This document shows positions 15,984 to 23,270 of a DNA stretch of 44,043 nucleotides, piece by piece (the first letter of the stretch is position 1; each line of letters opens with the position of its first letter). The position numbers were made by a program, and so were the translations under genes. The notes under the pieces were generated by a model. That model was not told where the DNA came from and made no database searches. It saw only the letters and a program-made list of their open reading frames with translations. Origin of the DNA: Odoribacter sp. (GTDB lineage: Bacteria > Bacteroidota > Bacteroidia > Bacteroidales > Prolixibacteraceae); assembly GCA_013824715.1 (NCBI GenBank), contig PNOH01000037.1:1-44043 (forward strand), read 5' to 3'.

Positions 15984-16246
15984 AAACCATTTTTCAGTAC
16001 ATATTAAAAGCAATAGGCTATATTTTAATGATTCCGGTCTATTTCTATAAATATGCCATTTCGCCACTCACTTCCCCTTCATGCCGGCACGAACCAACCT
16101 GTTCGCAATATGCCATCGATGCCATCCGGATTCATGGTCCGTTTAAAGGGTTTTGGCTGGGAACCAAACGGATTTCCAAATGCCATCCCTGGGGAACACA
16201 TGGCTACGATCCGGTGCCGCCAAAGAAAAGTGATCAGTCACAGTAG
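15980..16246 (+). CDS. yidD: Membrane protein insertion efficiency factor YidD
   Basis: This 88-residue YidD has an amphipathic/hydrophobic N-terminus ([22 protein letters not shown]) and the family signature [48 protein letters not shown], including the three conserved cysteines. It assists YidC-dependent insertion of inner-membrane proteins. YidD is usually next to rnpA and yidC; here it is instead coupled to a secreted esterase gene, so the usual rpmH-rnpA-yidC setting is absent. The start overlaps the upstream stop codon. Confidence 0.95.
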   Translation: MKTIFQYILKAIGYILMIPVYFYKYAISPLTSPSCRHEPTCSQYAIDAIRIHGPFKGFWLGTKRISKCHPWGTHGYDPVPPKKSDQSQ

Positions 16247-16268
16247 CCAGTTTTCAGGATAGAAAAAA

Positions 16269-16343
16269 GTCATTTATAGTCATTAAGTCATTCATAGTAA
16301 ACGAAATTGCAGACTTCCATGACGACCAATGACAAACTATGAC
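16269..16343. repeat. Imperfect hairpin of GTCATT-type words
   Basis: The left arm, from 16269, reads GTCATTTATAGTCATT and so on. The complement of the right arm (16318-16343) reads GTCATAGTTTGTCATT and so on. The arms pair imperfectly over about 25 bp. It lies between yidD and znuA and matches the word family at 23133-23240. Confidence 0.6.
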
Positions 16344-16347
16344 AATA

Positions 16348-16379
16348 TTTTTAGCAATCCGGAAATCGAACTATCTTTG
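16348..16379 (+). promoter_or_regulatory. Putative promoter of the znu operon
   Basis: The -7 box TATCTTTG (16372-16379) is preceded at 20 bp by TTTT (16348-16351), a one-base variant of the -33 TTTG. The ATG of znuA is 40 bp downstream. No Zur-type palindrome could be recognised with confidence. Confidence 0.5.
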
Positions 16380-16418
16380 ATTGAAAATGTTAATACCCGT
16401 TTATCACTCAATTTTAAT

Positions 16419-17285
16419 ATGAAGAAATTTCTTTACCTGATTATTACAATCATCCTGTTTGCCTGTCAGGCGAAACAGAAGGAAACCACCAATATGGTCT
16501 CAGTAAGCATACTTCCACAAAAATATTTTGTTGAACAAATTGCCGGCGATCTATTTAAAGTGAATGTGTTGGTTACACCGGGAAGCAGCCCACACAACTA
16601 CGAAGTGCTTCCTTCGCAGATGAAAGACCTGGCCAGATCGAAAGTTTGGCTGCAAATCGGATTGCTCACCTTCGAGGATGCCTGGAAAGACAAGTTTGCT
16701 GAAATTAATAAAGACCTGGTTGTTGTTAATTGTTCGGAAGGAATTGTGCCGATTGCCGGAAGTGAATGTGAAGAAGAAGGCCACGAACATGAACACGCTG
16801 AGGCATTCGATCCGCACACCTGGCTGGCCCCAGTTGAGGTAAAAACCATGGCATTAAATACATTGGCAGCTTTAAAAACCTATTTCCCGGAACATTCCGC
16901 TACTTTTGAAAATAACTATTCCCGGTTCATCTCAAACGTTGATTCGCTTTCGGCACAAATCGAACAGAAGCTTGCCCCGTTAACAAACCGGAACATCCTG
17001 ATATTTCATCCGGCATTGGGCTATTATGCCCGACAGTTCAGGCTCGAACAAATACCGCTCGAGCTCGATGGAAAAGAACCTTCACCCAAACACATGAAAA
17101 CCATTGTGGATTTGGCACGTGAGCAAAATATCAGGGTAATTTTTATCCAAAAGGAATTTGATACTGAAAATGCGCTTCAGCTTTCGCGCGAAATTGGCGG
17201 CAATGTAGTGGTTATTGATCCACTCGACTACAACTGGGAAGAACAAATGCTTGATATAACTGAGAAAATTGCCGCACAGAAATGA
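16419..17285 (+). CDS. znuA: Zinc ABC transporter substrate-binding lipoprotein
   Basis: This 288-residue cluster A-I metal-binding protein captures Zn(II) (possibly Mn) outside the inner membrane. The signal peptide ends in lipobox LFAC with Cys16. Metal-site residues visible are His59 in SSPHNYEVLPSQ, an acidic His-rich loop (EEEGHEHEHAEAFDPH, about 118-133) with DPHTW, the HPALGYYARQF motif, and the C-terminal FIQKEFDTENA. The His-rich loop is the usual mark of zinc rather than manganese proteins. ATG 16419 gives the signal peptide; the upstream ATG at 16329 lies in the hairpin spacer. The stop overlaps znuC by 4 nt. Confidence 0.93.
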   Translation: MKKFLYLIITIILFACQAKQKETTNMVSVSILPQKYFVEQIAGDLFKVNVLVTPGSSPHNYEVLPSQMKDLARSKVWLQIGLLTFEDAWKDKFAEINKDLVVVNCSEGIVPIAGSECEEEGHEHEHAEAFDPHTWLAPVEVKTMALNTLAALKTYFPEHSATFENNYSRFISNVDSLSAQIEQKLAPLTNRNILIFHPALGYYARQFRLEQIPLELDGKEPSPKHMKTIVDLAREQNIRVIFIQKEFDTENALQLSREIGGNVVVIDPLDYNWEEQMLDITEKIAAQK

Positions 17286-18049
17286 AGAAACTGCTTGAAA
17301 TAAAAAACCTTTCAGCCGGATACGATGGTAATGTAGTACTCGACGATGTTAATCTTGAAGTACATTCAGGCGACTTTATCGGAGTTATCGGTCCTAACGG
17401 AGGCGGTAAAACCACGCTCATCAAAACCATTCTTGGCCTGATCAAACCCATTTCAGGAGAAATGATCCTGCACATCAGCAAAACCAATATCGGCTATCTT
17501 CCACAAGTTAACCAGATCGACAAACGGTTCCCAATTTCGGTGATTGATGTAGTTCGTTCCGGAAAGTCGGATTCTGCCTTGTTTTCATCATTCCGGAGAA
17601 ACACGGCTGAAAAAGAAAAAGCCGAGTCGTTGCTGGCCGAAATGGGCATTTCAGGAATACGGAACAAGTCAATCGGCGAGCTTTCAGGAGGGCAAATGCA
17701 GCGCGTTTTTTTGTGCCGCGCACTGATGAACAACCCTGAACTTCTGGTATTAGACGAACCGGGTACATACGTTGATAACAATTTTGAAGGCGAACTTTAC
17801 CTGAAACTGAAAGAACTCAATGAGCAAATGGCCATACTCCTGATTTCGCACGATGTGGGGACGATCTCCTTTTTTGTGAAAACCATTGCCTGCGTAAACC
17901 GGAACCTGCACCACCATCCGAGTAACATCATCAGCGAGGAACAACTGGCCTCGTACAACTGCCCGCTGCAAATTATCACGCACGGAAATATTCCACATAC
18001 GGTACTGAAATTACACGAAGAACACGAACATCATGAACACCATCATTGA
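17282..18049 (+). CDS. znuC: Zinc ABC transporter ATP-binding protein
   Basis: This 255-residue ABC ATPase powers the ZnuB channel. Walker A is GPNGGGKTTLIK (about residues 38-49), the Q-loop is YLPQVN, the signature is LSGGQMQRVFLCRALMN, Walker B is LLVLDEPGTYVD, and the switch His is in LLISHDVG. The protein ends in an extended His/Glu tail (HEEHEHHEHHH), likely a zinc-binding appendage. The DNA encoding that tail overlaps the start of znuB by 17 nt. It is coupled to znuA by a 4-nt overlap. Confidence 0.95.
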   Translation: MKKLLEIKNLSAGYDGNVVLDDVNLEVHSGDFIGVIGPNGGGKTTLIKTILGLIKPISGEMILHISKTNIGYLPQVNQIDKRFPISVIDVVRSGKSDSALFSSFRRNTAEKEKAESLLAEMGISGIRNKSIGELSGGQMQRVFLCRALMNNPELLVLDEPGTYVDNNFEGELYLKLKELNEQMAILLISHDVGTISFFVKTIACVNRNLHHHPSNIISEEQLASYNCPLQIITHGNIPHTVLKLHEEHEHHEHHH

Positions 18050-18854
18050 GCTGTTTACCTACGATTTTTTCCTGAACGCCTTTCTGGCTTCACTGCTGGC
18101 GGCCATTTCGTGCGGGATTGTTGGAACTTACATCGTTTCGCGCCGAATCGTCTTCATCAGCGGCGGAATCACCCACGCTTCGTTTGGAGGGATTGGGATG
18201 GGTTATTATCTGGGCATTAATCCATTGGTTGGAGCAGGTATCTTTTCTATTTTATCCGGAATGGGCATCCAGCTTTTCAGCAGCAAGGGAAAGGTCCGGG
18301 AAGATTCGTCGATTGCAATCTGGTGGTCCCTTGGAATGGCCATCGGGATTATTTTTGTTTACCTCACACCCGGCTATGCGCCTAACCTGATGAGCTATTT
18401 GTTCGGCAGCATCCTCACTGTTTCAACCGGCGAACTCTGGCTGATGCTGGCGCTTTCGGTGGTGATTATCCTGTTTTTCACTTTCTTTTACCGGACGATT
18501 TTGTACATATCATTCGATGAGGATTTTGCCAAAACTTCCGATTTGCCGGTAAACCTGTTCAATTATTTGCTAATGGTCCTGATCTCGCTGACCATCGTAC
18601 TGAACATCCGGGTGGTTGGGATTATCCTGATTTTATCCCTGCTTACCATTCCGCAGGCTACAGCCAATGTGCTAACCCGTGAATTTGGCCGGATGATGTT
18701 TTATTCAGTAGGGTTTGCATTTCTGGCATCGTTTATCGGACTTTTGATTTCTTATTTTGCAGATATTCCTTCAGGGGCAACAATTATTTTCACCCAGGTT
18801 ATTCTTTTCGGGTTGGTTAAGCTGATCAAAACACTCAGTCCGTCCCGGAAATAA
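18033..18854 (+). CDS. znuB: Zinc ABC transporter permease
   Basis: This 273-residue polytopic ABC-3 family permease has about eight hydrophobic segments. Conserved features are SCGIVGTYIVSRRIVFISGGITHASFGGIG near the N-terminus and the coupling region FDEDFAKTSDLPVNLFNYLLM, then VVGIILILSLLTIPQATANVL. It forms the membrane channel for the metal delivered by ZnuA. The start overlaps the znuC 3' end by 17 nt, implying coupled translation. The next gene starts 9 nt after its stop. Confidence 0.94.
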   Translation: MNTIIELFTYDFFLNAFLASLLAAISCGIVGTYIVSRRIVFISGGITHASFGGIGMGYYLGINPLVGAGIFSILSGMGIQLFSSKGKVREDSSIAIWWSLGMAIGIIFVYLTPGYAPNLMSYLFGSILTVSTGELWLMLALSVVIILFFTFFYRTILYISFDEDFAKTSDLPVNLFNYLLMVLISLTIVLNIRVVGIILILSLLTIPQATANVLTREFGRMMFYSVGFAFLASFIGLLISYFADIPSGATIIFTQVILFGLVKLIKTLSPSRK

Positions 18855-18863
18855 TTATCTCCC

Positions 18864-19052
18864 ATGGAAGAAACAGACTCCCTTTTAACCTGTTCGCATT
18901 GCGGAAAAACCTGGGATAAAAAACTGCTCGAACGCTCGTGCAGCAATTGTTTTACCTGTACAGGATGTGAAGCCTACATTTGTCCGGAATGCCGGTATGA
19001 AATCGTTATTGTTCCTCCAAAACCTATGAAACGTACTAAGCGGGAAGAATAA
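18864..19052 (+). CDS. Small eight-cysteine zinc-ribbon protein in the znu operon
   Basis: This 62-residue protein has four CxxC pairs at 10/13, 26/29, 32/35 and 40/43, enough for two structural zinc sites, and a basic tail (KPMKRTKREE). The first pair reads TCSHCGKTW, a zinc-ribbon style knuckle. I do not recognise a named family. It begins 9 nt after znuB, so it is probably the fourth gene of the znu operon. A role linked to zinc supply, such as a zinc-dependent regulator or a sink, is inference only. Its last 17 nt overlap the 3' end of the convergent DUF4143 ATPase gene. Confidence 0.75.
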   Translation: MEETDSLLTCSHCGKTWDKKLLERSCSNCFTCTGCEAYICPECRYEIVIVPPKPMKRTKREE

Positions 19053-20163
19053 AACTTTCGAAATTATCGCGATGGATAACCTGAAAAACGCTATCTGGAT
19101 AGGCTGTCAAAAAGGACCCGGGTTGTTTTACCTTCGAAACAGGATTCCACTTAAACTCGAAAGCTGAAATCAGACCATCTTCCTCTTCAAGGTAATCAAT
19201 TTCTTTTTGCTCTTTCGTCCGCCAATACCATGTATTTGCCCACCTGTTGTTATAAATCAGATATTTTTGCCTTTCAGAGATGATGAAGTTCTCCCATAAA
19301 GCGCCTATATCTTGCCTCAGTTCGGGTTGATTGAAATTGGCAATAAGTGCGTTACGAATACCATTATCATAAAAATAGTATTTTCTACTGAATTTCAATT
19401 CGTTACGCAAATTACGGCTAAATGATCCCAGATGAAAAATTACAAAAACTTTTTCCAGAAGTTCGAGGTATTTATTTATCGTCTTATTGTCGAGGCCGCA
19501 AAGTTGCCCCAATTCATTGGCAGAAACTTGTGATCCGACCTGAAACGCCAGTGCCTGGAGCAATTTCAACAGTTTATCTGATTTTTTTACACTTTCAAGC
19601 ATCAGGATATCCTTGTATAAATAACTATCGGTTAGTTGTTTCAGCAATTCCTTTTCCTGACCTGTATTCATTACAATTTCAGGATAATATCCATAAACCA
19701 GACGATGAGGCAACAATCTTTTTTCCTCAATTAAACCATGATGCTTTACCATTTCATGGAATGATACCGGGAGCATTTTAAATTCCCATTTTCTTCCGGT
19801 TAAAGGTTCATTTACACTGTTTGCCAAATCAAAAGAAGAACTTCCGGTTACAATAAGCTGAATATGTTGAAGTTGATCGGTGATAAGTTTGAGTTTCAAG
19901 CCAATGTGTTCTATTCGCTGAGCCTCATCAATAACTACGATTTTCTTATCGGCAAATATTGCATTCAACCGTGTTGAACTGATGTTTTCGAACAACTTCT
20001 GAATATCAGTTTCATCGCCATTCAGCCAAATGGAATCCTGACGAGTGCCAAACAATGCGCGAAGAATAGTAGTTTTTCCGACCTGCCTTGGTCCCATTAA
20101 TATGATCGCCTTCCCGGAAAACAGTTTTTGAGAGATGATCTCTGTTAATCGTCGTTCTATCAT
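19036..20163 (-). CDS. DUF4143 AAA-like ATPase
   Basis: This 375-residue protein belongs to the large ATPase-plus-DUF4143 family, common in Bacteroidota and often variable between strains; its biological role is unknown. Walker A GPRQVGKTT is at residues 24-32, Walker B is KIVVIDEAQRI, and IVTGSSSFDL is a sensor-like motif. A helical/winged region is in the middle (ANELGQLCGLDNKTINKYLELLEKVFVIF), typical of a DNA-binding helix-turn-helix. The C-terminus has a PD-(D/E)xK nuclease-like pattern (EIDYLEEEDG...AFEFKW; Asp323, Glu336, Lys338). ATG 20163 is the natural start. It is divergent from the RNA ligase gene, with two tandem palindromes 25 bp upstream of its start. Confidence 0.9.
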   Translation of the reverse strand: MIERRLTEIISQKLFSGKAIILMGPRQVGKTTILRALFGTRQDSIWLNGDETDIQKLFENISSTRLNAIFADKKIVVIDEAQRIEHIGLKLKLITDQLQHIQLIVTGSSSFDLANSVNEPLTGRKWEFKMLPVSFHEMVKHHGLIEEKRLLPHRLVYGYYPEIVMNTGQEKELLKQLTDSYLYKDILMLESVKKSDKLLKLLQALAFQVGSQVSANELGQLCGLDNKTINKYLELLEKVFVIFHLGSFSRNLRNELKFSRKYYFYDNGIRNALIANFNQPELRQDIGALWENFIISERQKYLIYNNRWANTWYWRTKEQKEIDYLEEEDGLISAFEFKWNPVSKVKQPGSFLTAYPDSVFQVIHRDNFESFILPA

Positions 20164-20187
20164 AAAATGAAATTTTGCACTAAAATA

Positions 20188-20251
20188 CAACTTTTTGGGA
20201 TTACATTCCTTAAAAGTTGCAACTTTTTGGGATTACATTCCTTAAAAGTTG
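20188..20251. repeat. Two perfect tandem copies of a 32-bp palindrome
   Basis: 20188-20219 and 20220-20251 are identical. Each begins CAACTTTT and ends AAAAGTTG (8-bp perfect inverted ends), with GGGA/TTCC able to pair inside. The block starts 25 bp upstream of the ATPase ATG and covers the likely -33 region of that gene. Its right end supplies GTTG at 19 bp from a TATTTTTG on the plus strand. It is a candidate operator or a family-specific repeat. Confidence 0.85.
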
Positions 20252-20278
20252 AAAAACTGGATCGGTAAGTTATTTTTG
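20248..20278 (+). promoter_or_regulatory. Putative promoter toward the RNA ligase gene
   Basis: GTTG (20248-20251), the last bases of the second palindrome, is followed after 19 bp by TATTTTTG (20271-20278), an exact -7 match. The ligase ATG is 145 bp further on, so the leader would be long. Another start site may exist closer to the gene. Confidence 0.4.
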
Positions 20279-20423
20279 TAGCCAGAAATTCGTCACTTCA
20301 ACACGCATTTTTAACTTCAGGAATAGGCTAAAACTTATTTATTGGTTTTCATTATAAATGAGTTTTTCACACTATTTTTACTTTGTAACAAGTTCAGATA
20401 TTAACAGATAATTTTCAGATGAA

Positions 20424-21440
20424 ATGAGAAAATTGGCAAGCATACAAACAATAAAGGCTTTGGAGCCCATTGAAGGCGCCGATGCCATTGAAAAAGCTAC
20501 TGTTCTGGGTTGGCAGTTGGTGGTTAAAAAGAACGATTTTAAAGTTGGCGACAAGGTCGTTTATTGCGAGATAGACAGTTTAATGCCCGACCGGCCTGAA
20601 TTTGAGTTTTTGAAACCGCGCGGAATGAGGATCAGGACGATTAGGCTTCGCGGCCAAATATCGCAGGGCATTTGTTTCCCCTTGTCAATTCTGCCGCCCG
20701 ATTTTGAAGTGGCTGAAGATGCGGATTGTACCGAAGTTTTAGGAATTTCGAAATACGAACCACCAATCCCCGCTTGTTTGAGCGGAATAATGAAAGGCAA
20801 ATTTCCATCGTTTATCCCGAAAACCGATGAAACGAGAGTACAGGTAATACAAAAACTTCTGGATAAATACAAAGGCGAGAAATGCTATGTTACCGAAAAA
20901 GTGGACGGCAGTTCGGGAACTTATTATATCAACAATGGCGAATTTGGTGTGTGTTCGCGAAATCTTGAACTTCTTGAAGATGATGAAAACAGCTTCTGGA
21001 AGGTTGCAAGGGAATTGGATATTGAAAATAAACTTCGCTCCCTAAATGGTAACTTCGCCCTTCAGGGAGAACTAATTGGCGAAGGCATTCAGGACAACAA
21101 GCTGAAACTGAGGGGCCAAACTATACGGTTTTTCAATGCTTTCGACATCAATAAGTTTGAATACCTGCCGTTTAAACCATTTTTTGACTTAATGGACAAA
21201 CTGAAATTGCCCGCTGTTCCGCTAATATCCTCCGAATACGAGCTTTCGAACGACATTGACGAGATTGTACGCATGGCAACCATCAAAAGCAAAATCTGCC
21301 CGGAGAACTGGGCCGAAGGCATTGTTATCCGACCGCTTAACGAAAAAATTGACCTGATACTGTCGAACGAGAACTTCAATAATGGCCGTGTGAGCTTTAA
21401 AGCCATCAACCCCGAATTTTTACTGAAATACGGGGAATAA
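20424..21440 (+). CDS. RNA ligase, DraRnl/Rnl5-like
   Basis: This 338-residue ATP-dependent RNA ligase resembles Deinococcus DraRnl. That enzyme seals nicks with a 3'-OH RNA end and 5'-phosphate when the template strand is present. An N-terminal OB-like domain (residues 1-130, QLVVKKNDFKVGDKVVYCEIDSLMP) precedes the nucleotidyltransferase domain. Motif I is EKVDG with the adenylated Lys159, then SRN (178-180), GELIGEG (Glu215), motif IIIa FFNAFDI (236-242), motif IV EGIVIRP (298-304) and motif V SFKAIN (Lys326), followed by FLLKY. Length and the N-terminal domain fit this group rather than T4 Rnl1 or Rnl2. It is divergent from a DUF4143 ATPase and nearly abuts the convergent acyl-CoA synthetase. 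Confidence 0.9.
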   Translation: MRKLASIQTIKALEPIEGADAIEKATVLGWQLVVKKNDFKVGDKVVYCEIDSLMPDRPEFEFLKPRGMRIRTIRLRGQISQGICFPLSILPPDFEVAEDADCTEVLGISKYEPPIPACLSGIMKGKFPSFIPKTDETRVQVIQKLLDKYKGEKCYVTEKVDGSSGTYYINNGEFGVCSRNLELLEDDENSFWKVARELDIENKLRSLNGNFALQGELIGEGIQDNKLKLRGQTIRFFNAFDINKFEYLPFKPFFDLMDKLKLPAVPLISSEYELSNDIDEIVRMATIKSKICPENWAEGIVIRPLNEKIDLILSNENFNNGRVSFKAINPEFLLKYGE

Positions 21441-21445
21441 GCAAT

Positions 21446-23086
21446 TTAAGTATATAAGTACCGCCTGATGTTCCGTTTAGGAGTTTTTTCAAACTCTTTA
21501 TCAACCAGAATGATCGAACTCAACTGAGAATATTTGGGAAGTTCTTTATTCACCTGTTTGCAGTTTTCGGCCATAATTTCTTTCAAACGGGATTCATCAA
21601 GGTTTTCAGCTTCAATTAATTCGGGATCGGGATAAACATAAGCCACAAATTTTCCGTCGCGTTCGGTAATCACACATTCCAGAACATAAGGATAATTGTT
21701 GAGCCTGGCCTCCATTTCTTCCGGATATATATTTTGTCCGGATGGCCCCAGTAACATGTTTTTGCAGCGGCCGCGGATGTAAATATAATGATCTGAATCA
21801 ATGATTCCCAGATCGCCGGTGTGCAGCCAACCATCACTGTCAATAACATCAGTGGTGGCCTTTTCGTTTTTGTAATAGCCCAGCATGACATTAGTTCCTT
21901 TCACGAGGATTTCGCCCACTTCGTTGTATGGGTCTTTGGAATCGATGCGGACTTCCATCCGGTCAACGAGTTTTCCGGCAGAAGAAGGACGGAAACTGGT
22001 CCAGGTATCGTAAGAAATCAGCGGGCCACATTCGGTCATTCCGTAGCCGATTGTAAACGGGAATTTGATTTTCCGGAAGAACGCTTCAACCTCGTGGTTA
22101 AGCGGAGCGCCTCCAATCACAATTTCATGGAAATTACCTCCAAAAGTTTCGGACAGGCTGGCGCGTACTTTTTTATATAGCAGTAATTGAATTCCGGGAA
22201 CCTGGAGTAAAAATTTCACCACAGGTTTTTCAAGCGCCGGTAAAATCCTCTTCCGGTAAATTTTCTCGATGACCAATGGTACCGATAGAATCAGGTTGGG
22301 TTTAACTTCCTGAAATGCTTTGACGATTAGTTGGGGAGTGGGCGGTTTGGTCAGGAAAGTAACATGGGAACCTACTGAAACGGGGAACAAAAATTCGAAT
22401 AACAACCCAAAAACGTGCGCCATTGGAAGGAATGAAACGATGCGGTCTTCGGCTTTTAAAGGCATGTGTTCCTGAGCATACACAATGTTCGATAATAAAC
22501 TGCGGGCCGGGATCATTACGCCCTTGGTAAATCCGGAGGTTCCGCTGGTATAGGAAATTACGCTAAGTTCTTCGGCCTCAAATTCGTTGAGTTCAAAATT
22601 TTCCGGATTCGATTTTCCGGCATGTTCCTCAGTAAAACAGGAGTTCCATCGTTTTATATCTTCGCGGTTTTTAAACGTCAATACTGAAAAGTTGGTCAGG
22701 CTGACGATCCCGGTTATTGCCGGGATTTTTGAAACTTCCAGTTTTTCAAATAATCCATCAGCCGCAAAAAGAAATATTGATTCGGAATGATTGAGGATAT
22801 GATGGATATCTTCCGAATTGAAATCGGGCAAAACTGGTACTGAAACTGCCCCATAACCCGAAACAGCTAGAAATGCAATGGCCCAATTGGACGAGTTGCG
22901 CCCGAGAATGGCTATTTTATCGCCTTTCCTGATTCCTGATTCACGAAAATAACAATGAATTTGCCTGATCACCTGAGCAGCTTCGCCATAAGTGGTGGTC
23001 GAACCCTGAAAGTCGGAAAATGCAGGTGCGTACCAATTTTCACGAAAGGCATTGGCAAATAACCCGATTAGTTTTTCTTGGTTCAT
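21446..23086 (-). CDS. Long-chain acyl-CoA synthetase-like AMP-binding enzyme
   Basis: This 546-residue adenylate-forming enzyme activates a carboxylate, probably a fatty acid, to the acyl-CoA. Motifs in order: A3 YTSGTSGFTKGVM, SFLPMAHVFGL, A5 GYGMTECGP, GEILVKGTNVMLGYYKNE, A7 WLHTGDLG, A8 IYIRGRCKNMLLGPSGQNIYPEEME, and the catalytic Lys of A10 in KTPKRNIRRYLY. Chain length cannot be inferred. It ends 5 bp from the convergent RNA ligase gene with no room for a separate terminator. Downstream the strand runs into that gene. Upstream is a word-type hairpin spacer. Confidence 0.92.
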   Translation of the reverse strand: MNQEKLIGLFANAFRENWYAPAFSDFQGSTTTYGEAAQVIRQIHCYFRESGIRKGDKIAILGRNSSNWAIAFLAVSGYGAVSVPVLPDFNSEDIHHILNHSESIFLFAADGLFEKLEVSKIPAITGIVSLTNFSVLTFKNREDIKRWNSCFTEEHAGKSNPENFELNEFEAEELSVISYTSGTSGFTKGVMIPARSLLSNIVYAQEHMPLKAEDRIVSFLPMAHVFGLLFEFLFPVSVGSHVTFLTKPPTPQLIVKAFQEVKPNLILSVPLVIEKIYRKRILPALEKPVVKFLLQVPGIQLLLYKKVRASLSETFGGNFHEIVIGGAPLNHEVEAFFRKIKFPFTIGYGMTECGPLISYDTWTSFRPSSAGKLVDRMEVRIDSKDPYNEVGEILVKGTNVMLGYYKNEKATTDVIDSDGWLHTGDLGIIDSDHYIYIRGRCKNMLLGPSGQNIYPEEMEARLNNYPYVLECVITERDGKFVAYVYPDPELIEAENLDESRLKEIMAENCKQVNKELPKYSQLSSIILVDKEFEKTPKRNIRRYLYT

Positions 23087-23132
23087 AACATATTAGTTTT
23101 CAAGTTGCGTACGAGTTGCAAGGCTGCGGTAT

Positions 23133-23270
23133 GTCGTCATTGATAGTCATTAGGTCATTAGGTCATTTATTGTCAGGGTATGCGCGTATAAAGAGCAATT
23201 ACTATTGAATGACTTGAAACAAATGACAATGAATGACAATTTCTCCTGCCAATTCTGACTGACCACTTCG
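23133..23270. repeat. Imperfect hairpin of GTCATT-type words and an inverted GGTCAGTC word
   Basis: The left arm, from 23133 (GTCATTGATAGTCATTAGGTC and on), pairs imperfectly with the right arm ending at 23240 (AATGACTTGAAACAAATGAC and on). 23243-23270 is an inverted relative of the AGTGGTCAGTC...TTGGCAG word at 11902-11924. It fills the spacer between two minus-strand genes. Confidence 0.6.

Noticed and set aside
16329-16418. N-terminal extension of znuA from ATG 16329
   Set aside because: It begins inside the word-type hairpin and contains the predicted promoter; the lipoprotein signal starts at 16419.
20188-20251. Possible CRISPR-like or integron attC-like array
   Set aside because: Two units abut with no spacers, and no integrase or cas gene is near.
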